Positions 20,556 through 31,335 of a stretch of DNA of 64,000 bases are shown here, one piece after another (position 1 is the stretch's first letter; each line of letters begins with the position of its first letter). A model generated the notes under the pieces. It was not told the origin of the DNA and searched no databases. It was given only the letters and a program-made list of their open reading frames with translations. The position numbers were made by a program, and so were the translations under genes. The stretch is from Neocallimastix lanati (nom. inval.) (Eukaryota > Neocallimastigomycota > Neocallimastigomycetes > Neocallimastigales > Neocallimastigaceae), in assembly GCA_016946835.1 (NCBI GenBank), contig JACVTC010000049.1, forward strand, positions 209,501 through 273,500. The letters run 5' to 3'.

Positions 20556-22359
20556 ATTTGTAAAAATATTATATCATGAAATTTTATTTGAGATATAATA
20601 ATAAAAAAAAAAAGTTAAAAAAAAAAAATAATTTATTGACGTATAAGTAAATTATTGATGATTCAATGTGTATTTAAGTATCAATAAAAGTATCGTTGTT
20701 GAAAGAAAATAAAAAAGTGGAGGATATAAAAAGTTTTTTTTTTTTTAGAGTAATATATATTTAAATTATAATTCAATTTTAGATAACTATACATATTTAT
20801 ATAATAATTTAAACATTTATTAAATTTTTTATTTTATAAAATAATTATATAACAAATGAGAATATATATATAATATAAAGTGTATCATATATGTATATAT
20901 AATTTTAGATTGGAAATAAAAAGAAATAATATTAGATATTATTTAAAAAAAAAAAAAAAGAGTCATGAAATTTTATTATAATATTAAAATGCGAAAGGAA
21001 ATGAAGAATAACAATTTTAAAAAACAGGAGTAAGTGATGAAATATTTTGTTTTATACGGTTAAAAAGAGAAGAAAAGTTAAGAAACAAACAAAAAAAAAA
21101 GTTTTGTTGAGAATATAATATTGAAAATTTAAATGTGGATATTATAATTAAAGAAAAATAATCATAGTAAAGTTTTATTATTTTGTTTTTGTTAAATGCT
21201 ATTTAAATTCTATATATATATATAATGTAATAATTTAATAAATTATGTATATTTAAAAAAGATATTTAAATGATGTAATTATTAGAATGATTTTTTATTG
21301 TTTTTTAATTGAATAACTATCATTATAAATTTAAAGTAGCTGTTAAAAATAGCATTTAAAAAAGAAAGTAGTGTAAAAGATAATTTTAAAATATTTCTTT
21401 TGTAATAAATTTTAATTTGAGACATTTATAAACATATATCTTCAATTTATAATTTGCCTAAATGTTGCTAGTTTAATTAATTATTTTTTTTTTTTAAAGA
21501 ATGAAACAAAAATAAGGATATTATTATTATTAATTAAATATGAAAATATTTAATGTCAAAAAAACAATTAAATTTTTAGAATTTGTTTTATATATAGTGA
21601 CAAAGAGTGATAATTAAATAAGAGAGAGAAAACATGTGTTTAAATACCAAGATTAAATACACAAATATGTTTTGAGTAAATTCTTCATCCGCTATTTTTA
21701 ATTAAATTATTCTTATTAATAAAAAAAGAAAATAGGCACCGTTGTTGAAATATATATACTGTTAGGGTAAATTTATTTTATTATCGAATAAATATAATTT
21801 TTAAACTTCGATAACTAAATTTTTTAACATTAATATAATTCTTTTATAATAATTGAATAAATTTATAATTTTTAAATAAAGGAATTATATATATTAAAAT
21901 ATAATATATATATACCAATTTTCTTTATTACTTTTATTTATAAAATAATATTTCTTTAAGACAAAAATAATTAAATATATATTACTATTTTACATTTTAA
22001 ACTTAATTATATATCATATAATTATAATTTTTGGATCATTACATATATATATATATATTAATTTATTTATTATAAACATATAAATGTTTATATTAAATTT
22101 AAAAATATTTAAGGAATAATTTATTTTATAGTACAAAATACCTGATTTAAGTCAGCATTTTAAAATTTTCAATTTTTACTATAAGCTATTACTAAAAAGA
22201 ATTATTTTCTTTATTCATCACATAAAGGATGAGAAAAATAAGAATTAATTAATAAAAAAAAAAAATATTAAAAAATAATATTTAGTATTAATATAAATTA
22301 AAGAAATATTTTTACAATTTGTAAAGATAATTAATATTATATATATTATTTAAATTAAA

Positions 22360-22390
<31 letters not shown>

Positions 22391-22412
22391 AAGAAAAACA
22401 AAAAAAAATTGT
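20556..22412. other. Intergenic, no gene seen
   Basis: AT-rich sequence downstream of RPL35 with scattered A and T tracts. No exon or RNA gene could be supported on either strand. Confidence 0.6.
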
Positions 22413-22553
22413 TTAAAAGTATTTCAGTTTATCCTGTAGTAATTCTAAAAAGGTAGGTTCATCACTTGGAAAGACTGCATAAAATCGATTTGGTATGATG
22501 TCATAAAAGGGTATATTTTTCTATAGATAAAAGTAGCGCTCCCAGGTTTCCAT
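22413..22553 (-). pseudogene. Coding relic of an unrecognised protein
   Basis: On the minus strand a single frame reads METWERYFYL, one TAG, then a 35-residue segment starting KNIPFYDIIPNRFYAVF and ending DKLKYF before a TAA. Base composition and residue choice (Trp, Pro, Arg, acidic residues) are clearly protein-like against the surrounding AT-rich DNA. The TAG could be a broken Trp or Gln codon, or the TATAG could be a splice acceptor that makes only the 35 residues an exon. No convincing upstream exon was found: a (TAAA)n-type repeat lies directly upstream. I do not recognise the family. Confidence 0.5.
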
Positions 22554-22735
22554 ATATTTAAACAATAATAATTTTTTATTTATTTATTTATTTATTTATT
22601 TAAAAAAAATATTTCATTGAATAAAACTTTATTATTTAATAATTTTAGGTAATAAGATCTATTATTATATGATAATAATATATTTTAATATGTATAAGAT
22701 AAAAGGAAATAGTATTTAAAGTTAATTATGAATAA

Positions 22736-22784
<49 letters not shown>

Positions 22785-23272
22785 ATATACTTAATTACAT
22801 TATATTTCTCTTATTTATTTAGTAGGAAAAAGTTTTTAAAATTCTTTATAAATTACTAATATCATACTTTATTTTTCTATCTACTTTTTAAGTTTTTTTT
22901 TCTTCTAAATTAATTGTTATTAATTTTTATACTTATTATTGTAATTTAAAAATTTTGAATGAATTAGAAGCGGTTAATTTATTTTTATTACTATATTCAG
23001 TAGTATTACTGGTATTATTATTATCTTCATTTTTTTATTTATATGTATAGTATTATTAAATATATTTTATATAAATATTTAAAATGCAAAGATAGAGAGA
23101 ACCATCTGTAATAAAAAATTTATCAAGATATTTATTAATACATTGTATATTAATAAAATAAATAAAATAAAATTAATAATAAAAGTTAATAATGAAAATG
23201 CTTAATAGATATTTGATTCGAAATCCAATTTTAAAAATTTTGATATTTTTGATATTTACAACCATTTCTACG

Positions 23273-23322
<50 letters not shown>

Positions 23323-23453
23323 TCATCATTTAAAGCATTCTGTAAATTTTTTTTTTTTTAAAAAAAAAAAAAACTAATAACCTTTGTATTAATGTAGTAT
23401 ATATTATAATATTATATTATATATATAATACTCAAATTCTTAAAATTCAAAAA

Positions 23454-23502
<49 letters not shown>

Positions 23503-23646
23503 ATTTTGTTTTATATAATTTTATTATTATTTTATTTTATTATTATTTTTTTATTATTTTATTAATTAATGTCAATAATTATAGGTTTTACGAATTTCTA
23601 TATTATTTTCAATATTTTCAATAGGCTAAAGAAATTATCATAAAAT

Positions 23647-23687
<41 letters not shown>

Positions 23688-23755
23688 AAAATAAAAAAAA
23701 AAAAGTAGTAATCATTTAAAAAAAAAAAAAATAAAATAAAAAATAAAACAAAAAA
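22554..23755. other. Intergenic with simple repeats
   Basis: It contains a (TTTA)n run near 22575-22600, an (AAAT)n run at about 22741-22787, a T tract of about 50 at 23273-23320, an (ATT)n run at about 23456-23500 and a poly-A stretch at about 23655-23685. The Met-initiated frame at 23192 runs straight into the T tract as poly-Phe and is not credible. Confidence 0.7.
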
Positions 23756-23827
23756 TGGAGTTGGCGGGAATTGAACCCGCGGCTTCTCGCATGCGAAGCG
23801 AGCACTCTACCACTGAGTTACAACCCC
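23756..23827 (-). tRNA. tRNA-Ala (anticodon CGC)
   Basis: Read on the minus strand, the 72 nt fold into a complete cloverleaf. The acceptor is GGGGTTG with CAACTCC plus discriminator A. The D arm is ACTC/GAGT. The anticodon stem CTCGC/GCGAG has the seven-base loop TTCGCAT, placing CGC at positions 34-36. The T arm is GCGGG/CCCGC with loop TTCAATT. The G3:U70 wobble pair, the universal alanine identity element, is present. There is no intron and no encoded CCA. CGC would read the codon GCG. Confidence 0.97.
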
Positions 23828-24028
23828 ATGGTTGATATTTATAGTAAAGAACAAACAAATAATCTTAATTTGGTCATAAAATACTAATTGAAAGATTAGG
23901 TTTCTTCTTTTAATAACAAAAAAAAAAAATAAATTAAAAAAAATTGATAATAAAAGTAATAAAAATATTAATAATATTAATATTTAATAAATATTAAAAA
24001 AATGGATAAATAAAACTTTTATTTTCGA

Positions 24029-24085
<57 letters not shown>

Positions 24086-24983
24086 TAAGGTAAAATAGTT
24101 AAATCAATAAATAAATATTATAAAGTGTTGTATTTCCAAAATTGGGGCGTATCGTAATTTCATAAAATACATTAATAAATAAATTAAAAAAATAATTAAT
24201 TTTTTATAAATTATGTTAAATTATACTTTGTTATTTTATTTTTTTTTAAAAAAAAAATAATAATAATAATATCTTCTTTAAAAATAAAATATACTTGATA
24301 TTTTCATTATATCATTATATATATATTTTAAAATAAATATTTAAAAAATATAAAATATTCTTGAAGTCTATAATTTTAGTTCGATCCCTCCCTATGACCA
24401 TTTTTTCCAGGTTTTCCTCTCAAGAGTTTTTACGAAATATAGTGGTTAGGGTTATAGGTTAAGTATATCCTTATATATACTATAAGGTGGTGTTGCATTT
24501 CGGATCTATTTATATAAAAAAGTGGCGTATATAAATAAATTGTTTATGTATGAGTGGCTTAAATTATATTAAAATAATAAATTTCAATCAAGAAGATTTC
24601 ATAATTCTAATTTACAATTTATATATAACTTAATGTTACTCATATTAATTTCGAAAAGTCTAATGATATAATTAACACTAGTTCATATATATAAAATTCA
24701 TTAATTAAAAATTCATTAATTAATAAATGAATAAAATTATATTTTTATTTTTTTATTTTATGCTATTATATTTTATTTTGAAAATATAATTTATTTGACT
24801 TTTATTTATTTATTAATTTAAAAAATTGATAAACCTTTTTTTTTTTTTTTTTTTAATTTCGATATCTAACATTTAGTGTTTTTAAATTACGTATTCAAAA
24901 ATTAATAGTTTATTTAATTTTAAAAATAAAAATAAATTTATTTATTTTATAAACTTTAACTTTCATTTTATATTTAGTTTAAT
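23828..24983. other. Intergenic with an anomalous island
   Basis: Mostly AT-rich, with a poly-A tract of about 50 at 24031-24083. Between about 24120 and 24560 the sequence is richer in GC and looks like part of a repeat family: GTGTTGTATTTC near 24127 and GTGTTGCATTTC near 24493 are each followed by GGCGTAT in the same orientation. A tRNA-like GTTCGATCCC occurs near 24381 but no cloverleaf can be formed. No coding frame is seen. Confidence 0.5.
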
Positions 24984-25560
24984 TTAATTTATGTTTAATA
25001 ATTCTTTAATTTTAAGTTCCATTTCTTCTGGTTTAATAGTAGGAGAATATCTTCCAATAACTTTACCTTCTTTATCAATTAAAAATTTAGTGAAATTCCA
25101 TTTAATATTTTCTGGATTTTTACATGTGATACTAAGAACTTCAACTCCTTTCATCGTTAATTTATTTTTAGGTCCATTAATTTCATCATTTTGAATTTGT
25201 CCTTTTAAATATTGATATAATGATGAAACATTTTCTCCATTAAAATCAATTTTTCTGAATTGATCAAAAATAGAATTATATTTAATTAAGAGTACAAAAT
25301 TGATGAATTTCATCATTATTAACTGGAGCTTCATGACCAAATTGATTAAAAGGAAAATCTAAAATTTCTAATCCCCTATCATGATACTTTTTATATAATT
25401 CTTCTAAACCTTCGTATTGAGGAGTAAAACCACAACCGGTAGTAGTATTAACAATGATTAATACTTTATCGTAAATTCTTCATGACCAAATTGATTAAAA
25501 GGAAAATCTAAAATTTCTAATCCTATATCATGATTTACTTTATATATAATTCTTCCATAT
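24984..25560 (-). pseudogene. Decayed glutathione peroxidase copy 1
   Basis: Read on the minus strand, the sequence follows the intact copies closely from DKVLIIVN through the peroxidatic Cys (TTGCGFTPQ) to the C-terminal KELLNIN. The N-terminal start region is missing. The second Cys of the FPCNQFG motif reads Phe, and a few inserted bases after FCTLN shift the frame. A short segment spanning the GLEILDF to NQFGHE region is partly repeated upstream at about 25480-25560. The reading frame that remains (25340-24984) covers only the C-terminal two thirds. It belongs to the six-copy cluster at 25-40 kb. Confidence 0.88.
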
Positions 25561-25725
25561 TAATATTTATATTATTTAATGTAAATTATATTAATATTTT
25601 TTAACATAAATTAATAAAGATTTATAATTCGTTGTTACACAAAAAATTCTAATGTTCTAATTTTAATAAAATAATTAATTAATTAAAAAAAATTTTAAAT
25701 ATAAATTTTTTTTTTTTTTTTTCTT

Positions 25726-25815
25726 TTTCATAGACCGAAAGCTTTTGTCTCCCCCATATGTTAATAGGGGTGTAAGATTAACTGCCATACCGGTACAGTA
25801 CGACTTTCTCAATTA
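25726..25815 (-). mobile_element. LINE 3'-end fragment with poly-A tail
   Basis: On the minus strand this short block reads GMAVNLTPLLTYGGDKSFRSM and is followed by GGTCTATG and an A-rich tail (poly-T at 25707-25724 on the plus strand). A homologous block at 46905-47000 reads GMTVKHISILTYGGDKSLQSI with the same tail. Two copies ending at the same point before poly-A fit 5'-truncated LINE insertions. The exact LINE clade is not identified. Confidence 0.55.
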
Positions 25816-25959
25816 AAGTATAAAAGAGACGTTTTTGTTTTTATTTTTATAATTTGAAAAAAAAAAAAAATACACATTAAAAAAGTATAAATATAAAAAA
25901 AACGAAATATAAAAAAATTTTAATATTTTTGAAGTATAATTGTTTCTTTTTTTGTCAAA

Positions 25960-28900
25960 ATGAATTACAAAAAATTAATTAAAGTATTATTATTTGGTGC
26001 AGTGATATCTTCTACTTATGGAGATCCTTGTGAAGAAATAAAGGCTTATGCAAATAGTAATAACATTGGATTGATTTGTAGTAATGATAAAGAATTGTAA
26101 ATATTAATGATAAATTTTAATATTTTTAAAAATTATTACATTTTCTTTTTAATTATAATAATATTTTTAAATATTTAAAATTTTTATTTTTTATTTTATA
26201 ATCATTATTATAATTATTATTATTGTAATAATAATAATAATTATTTTTTATTAATTATAAAATATTAGAATGATTGACGTTGTTGATATTTTTAAAGAAG
26301 AAATGAAAGAAGACTTTATACAAAAATTTTTAAAACAATTCCCTAATATTGAAACACTGTAAATATTAAAAAATATATGAAAAAAAAATTATATATTAAA
26401 CTTATTTTTTTTATAACATATTATAAAAATATATTTTAAAAAAAAATATATATATATCTTTACTTAATATGAATATTTTTTATTTTAAAAAAAAAAAAAA
26501 AAAAAAAAAGTTGAAAAAATGTTATTTTATAAATATAAATATCGAATTCTTCAAAATTATTAATTTATAATATGTTTATATATATTAATTCTATTATAAA
26601 ATTCATTTATATATATATGTAATTATGAATAAAATCTTTAAATATTAGATATGTAAATAATAAACAATTAACAGGTGAACTAATTATTCCAGAAAATAGT
26701 AATCTAAGAGAATTGTAAGTTATGAAATTAATTAAAAATATTTAAAAACAAAGAAATAATATTTTAATTTTTAAATATTAATTAAAAAATTATACATATA
26801 TTAAAAAAAAATTATTATTCATAAAATTTAAATATATATATATCTACATATATTTATAAAAACTAATTTATAAAAAAATATATTTAAATATTAGACATGC
26901 TGGTCTTAATCAATTATCTGGAAAATTAAATATCCTTGAAATTTCAAAATTAGAATATTTGTATGTTTCAAAATAAAAAAAAAAAAAAAATAAAAAAATT
27001 CTATTAAGAAATATAATATAAATAATATATATTTTAAATCTTATATTGCCATCACATATAATTTATATTTTTATTTTAAAAAATTTGTAAATAATTCATA
27101 AATTATATAGTAAAACAATTATTTATGAGAATAATTTTAAACTAAAAATTATTAATTTATTTATTTTTTTTTAATTGCTAAAATTTGTATATATTAATTC
27201 TAATTTATATATTATAAAAAAAAAAAAATTAAAAATTTTATTTATTTTTATATTTATTTATATAATATAAATTTCAATTTTAGAGATGCTAGTGATAATA
27301 ATTTAGAAGGAGAACTAAATATTCCAAACAATACTACCCTAAAATTTCTATAAGTTTTTTTTTTTAAGCAAATATATATATATATATAATATTATTTTCA
27401 AATATATAAATTAATTATTATAAATTTTTATATATATATATATATATATAAATATACCAATTTAAAACTTTAATTCAAAAAAAAAAAAAAAAAAAATTAA
27501 TAATTGTTTATAAACATAGACTTGCACATATGGGTACCCATCTCCCATATGGCCATACAGTTATTAATTAACTGTAAGGTGATGAGTTATTGGCATACTG
27601 TATCAGCTTCGCCGCTCTCAATCGTCGTTACACACTGCCCGGAGATGCATTCCTAACGTTCCTACATATATCTCTAATGACCACGAGCATCAGAACGGAA
27701 CCATTAACTCCTCCCTAGTGGGTGTAATCATTGGCGATTGGAAATTTTACAATCATCAAGGTCTATGCTTCAATTCAAAGCGTAGTATCAGGGATGGGTG
27801 AAATAATAAAATTACGACACGCAGAATAATTGTTTATAAATATTAAAATATTAAATTCTTTATATAAAAATATTTAAATAATAGAAACGTTGGATATAAT
27901 AAATTAACAGGTAGTATAATTATCCCAGAAAATTCAAAATTGGAAGTATTGTGAGTTTCAAAACAACATTATTTTAAAGAAATAAAGAAATAATATAATA
28001 TATAATATATTTAACTTTTATAGTTATCATTTTCTATTATGTCTTATTTAAAAAAATAAAAAATAATAGAAAATGATTTATATTTTTTTTATTTTTATAA
28101 TTTTTTTTATATTATTAATATTTAAATATTAAATCATATTATATAAATATAAAATATTTTATTTTTAGAAATGTTCATAATAATAATTTATCAGGGCAAC
28201 TAATAATTCCAAAAAATAGTAATCTGAAAGAATTGTAAATTTTAAAATAGTCATATATATTATTTTTATTATTTTTTTTTTTTATATATTTTTTAAATAT
28301 ATATAAATATAAATATTAAATTATAAAATATAAATAAAAAAATGTTATATATATATATAATATTTTAATTTTAGAGGTGCTAATAATAATAAATTAACAG
28401 GAAATATTACTATTCCAGAAAGTCTAATCGAATTGTAAGTTTTTAAATAATAAAATTTAATTAGATAGAAAAAAAGTATTATTATTTATTTTTAAATATA
28501 ATAATTTTTATAATACTTATTTTGTTTATGAAATTTTTTTTTTATTTATGAATAATTATATATATATATATATATATGAATTATATTTTTAAAATTTAGC
28601 GCTGCTCCACATAATCAATTAACAGGTGATATAATTATTCCTGAAAATTCCAAATTAGAAAGATTGTGAGCATCACAACTTTTTTTTTATATTTATATAT
28701 ATATGAGATAAAGAAATTTTATTCATAAAACTCAAAAAAAAAAAATAAATAAGATAAAATAAAAATTATTTATTAAAATTAATAATATATATATATATAT
28801 ATAATATCAGATATGTTAATAATAATAAATTTAATGGAAAAATAATTATTCCAGAGAATTGTAATCTAGAAAGAGTGTAATATATATATATATATTTTAT

Positions 28901-29846
28901 AAAAAATTAAAAAATATTATAAATATATATACTAAATAATATCTATATAAATATTAATTTATATAATATAAATATTTAAATGTTTACATATAAAATTATA
29001 AAATAATATATTTTAATATTAGTGATATTAGTAATAATGAATTAAAAGGAGAGATAACTCTTACAAAAAGTTCAAGAATAAGAGAATTGTAAGTTTTTAT
29101 AATTTAATATTTGAATAAATAAGTAAATAAATTATGTATATATGGTTTATTATATATTAGAACATTGAATAAAATAAGAAAAAAAAAATTAAAAAATTTT
29201 TTTTTCTCATTTTTTTTTTTATTAATTTATTATTATATTTTTTTTTAAATTAAATATAATTAAAATAAATATTAATAATCAATATTTTTATAATTTTTAT
29301 AATTGTTTTAGAAATGCAAAGGGAAATGATATTAATGTATCATGTGATGCTGATACTTATGAAACATATACTAATTATTGTGAATTGAAGTTTAAAAAAC
29401 AAAAAAAAAATTTTCCATATATTATTGGTTCTTCGTTAATACTTATTTGCATGATAATTTTTTTAATATTAATAATTCTTGATAATAAGAAAAAAAGAAA
29501 ATTATCTGAAAAGAATGAAAGTAATGATGATTTATTAGAGATTAATATACAGGAAAATTCATTCAAAGTTGGTAAATGTTATATAGCTGGCTCTAATTAT
29601 ATACCAAGAAAGGTAGACGAAATTACTATTAGTGCTAATGACCGCATTAGTATTATCGAAGTATTAGATAATGGTAGAGCTAATGGTAAGAACTTAAATA
29701 CTCAACAAAGTGGTATCTTCCCTCTTAGTTGTTTAAAGAGTGAAATAATTGTACAAAATAAAGAAATAAGAACTAATCAAAATTCAATATATTGTTTATC
29801 TATAACCATAGTCCTTTGTGCGATAGTTTTTTTCATCAATTGTTAG
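25960..29846 (+). CDS. Secreted-type LRR protein with transmembrane segment and C-terminal SH3 domain, one exon per LRR
   Basis: Twelve exons: 25960-26096, 26269-26358, 26649-26714, 26895-26960, 27284-27349, 27885-27950, 28169-28234, 28375-28434, 28600-28665, 28811-28876, 29023-29088 and 29312-29846 (about 449 residues). The signal peptide is MNYKKLIKVLLFGAVISSTYG. Exons 3-11 each encode one leucine-rich repeat of about 22 residues (pattern YVNNKQLTGELIIPENSNL), and every intron is in phase 2 after a final hydrophobic codon. Exon 12 encodes a short Cys-containing region, a transmembrane helix (around IIGSSLILICMIIFLILIIL), a basic stop-transfer, then an SH3-like domain with NDRISIIEVLDNGRANGKN and GIFPLSCL, and a hydrophobic C-terminus. 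The likely role is surface sensing or scaffolding, which is inference. The donor after exon 5 reads ATAAGT instead of GTAAGT, so the gene may be damaged or may skip that exon. Confidence 0.75.
27516..27824. mobile_element. 309-bp GC-richer insertion with perfect 16-bp target site duplication
   Basis: Inside intron 5 of the LRR gene lies a block with base composition unlike anything around it. It is flanked by AATAATTGTTTATAAA at 27500-27515 and again at 27825-27840, an exact 16-bp duplication of the target. The left end starts CATAGACTTGCAC and contains CTCCCATATGG; on the minus strand CATATGGGAGA and a terminal GTCTATG resemble the LINE tails near 25.8 and 46.9 kb. There is no long open frame and no clear Pol III A and B boxes. 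A short SINE-like element or a 5'-truncated LINE end are the two best readings. Confidence 0.75.
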
Positions 29847-29925
29847 GTTTATAATTATTTATAATGCTATTAAGATTAGTTGGAAAGGAGATTAATTTTT
29901 TTTTTTAAAAAAAAAGAACAAAAAA

Positions 29926-29963
<38 letters not shown>

Positions 29964-30786
29964 AATAGATATATTTTATATTAAAAATAAATAATTATTC
30001 TTTATACTCAAAATGAAATAAAAAAAAAAAAAATAAAAAAAAAAAAAAGTAATTTATTGAACTAATTTTGATCAATAGTCATAGAATAAATAAGAATAAA
30101 AAATATAAATAAATTATAAAACATTTTAATAAAAATATAAATAATAAATATAAAAATGTAATAGAAATTTAAATAATAATAAAAATTTTAAATATTATAA
30201 AAAAATATTATTTATTTAATGATAATGGTAAATAAAATTTAAAAAGAAAAAATTACGAATTTTCTAAAAAAAAAAAAAAATGAAGAAAAAATAAAATTTT
30301 TTAATAATTTGTTATAATAAAAATTTATAATTAAATAATAATATTTTTTTACTCAATTTATATGAATACAATATAATATTAAATATAGATATAATTAAAA
30401 ATTTTTTATTTACTTTTATTTATTTTTTATTTAGTATTAATATATTTTTTTTTATATTTATTAAAAAATGATTAAATAGTAATTTTTTTTTTTTCTTTTT
30501 AATAAATTTCAATTACTATGATTTCGTAATTCTAATTTACATATTTGAACTTAATAATTTATCAATTCTTAAAAATAAAATTTTCAATTTACATATTAAT
30601 TATTATTACAGACTTAAACATTAATAATATTATTAATATTTTTAAAAACAATAAATAATATTAAAAATATAATAAACTCATTTCAATATTTAATTATTTT
30701 TATCTTCTAAATAATAAAAGTTAATTTGGTATTGAGTTAAATTTATTTATAATATAAATTTACTTTCATTTTATATTTAATTTAAG
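29847..30786. other. Intergenic, 3' flank of peroxidase copy 2
   Basis: AT-rich without coding frames. From about 30230 onward it resembles, in inverted orientation, the 3' flank of copy 3 (to about 34205), for example around CCAAATTAAC next to each stop codon. It is part of the duplicated peroxidase unit. Confidence 0.65.
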
Positions 30787-31335
30787 TTAATTTATATTTA
30801 ATAATTCTTTAATTTTGGGTTCCATTTCTTCTGGTTTAATAGTGGGTGAATATCTTCCAATAACTTTACCTTCTTTATCAATTAAAAATTTTGTAAAATT
30901 CCATTTAATATCTCCTGGCTTTTTACATGTGGTACTAAGAACTTCAACTCCTTTCATTGCTAATTTATTTTTAGTTCCATTAATTTCATCATTTTGAATT
31001 TGTCCTTTTAAATATTGATATAATGGTGAAGCATTTTCTCCATTAACATCAATCTTTTTGAATTGATCAAAAGTAGTATTATATTTAAGAGTACAGAATT
31101 GATGAATTTCATCATCATTACCTGGCGCTTCATGACCAAATTGATTACAAGGAAAATCTAAAATTTCTAATCCCCTATCATGATACTTTTTATATAATTC
31201 TTCTAAACCTTCGTATTGAGGAGTAAAACCACAACCGGTAGCAGTATTAACAATAATTAATACTTTATCCTTTAATTCGGCTAAAGCGAATTCTTCACCT
31301 TTTCTATTTTGAACTTTAATATCGTAAATACTCAT
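30787..31335 (-). CDS. Glutathione peroxidase copy 2 (Cys type, bacterial-like)
   Basis: The gene is intronless and encodes 182 residues, the usual size for non-selenium peroxidases of the thioredoxin-fold GPx family. It would reduce H2O2 or lipid hydroperoxides with thioredoxin or glutathione. The tetrad is visible: Cys35 in [11 protein letters not shown], Gln65 in LDFPCNQFG, and Trp145-Asn146 in IKWNFTKF. Cys81 (HQFCTL) is the likely resolving Cys. There is no signal peptide, so it is probably cytosolic. The start is the ATG of MSIYDIKVQNRKG. This copy has Glu46 and Arg54 and ends LNIN. It diverges head-to-head from copy 3 across a 1.8-kb spacer. Lack of introns and closeness to bacterial enzymes suggest horizontal origin, which is inference. 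Confidence 0.93.
   Translation of the reverse strand: MSIYDIKVQNRKGEEFALAELKDKVLIIVNTATGCGFTPQYEGLEELYKKYHDRGLEILDFPCNQFGHEAPGNDDEIHQFCTLKYNTTFDQFKKIDVNGENASPLYQYLKGQIQNDEINGTKNKLAMKGVEVLSTTCKKPGDIKWNFTKFLIDKEGKVIGRYSPTIKPEEMEPKIKELLNIN

Noticed and set aside
23192-23377. 61-codon frame with hydrophobic start
   Set aside because: More than half is poly-Phe from a T tract, followed by Lys from A tracts; no introns or homologue-like segments.
24375-24415. tRNA-like GTTCGATCCC followed by TTTTTT
   Set aside because: The T stem and acceptor stem cannot be paired and no A-box-like half lies upstream.
24438-24465. Telomere-like GGTTAGGGTTATAGG
   Set aside because: Only one TTAGGG unit in an internal island; not an array.
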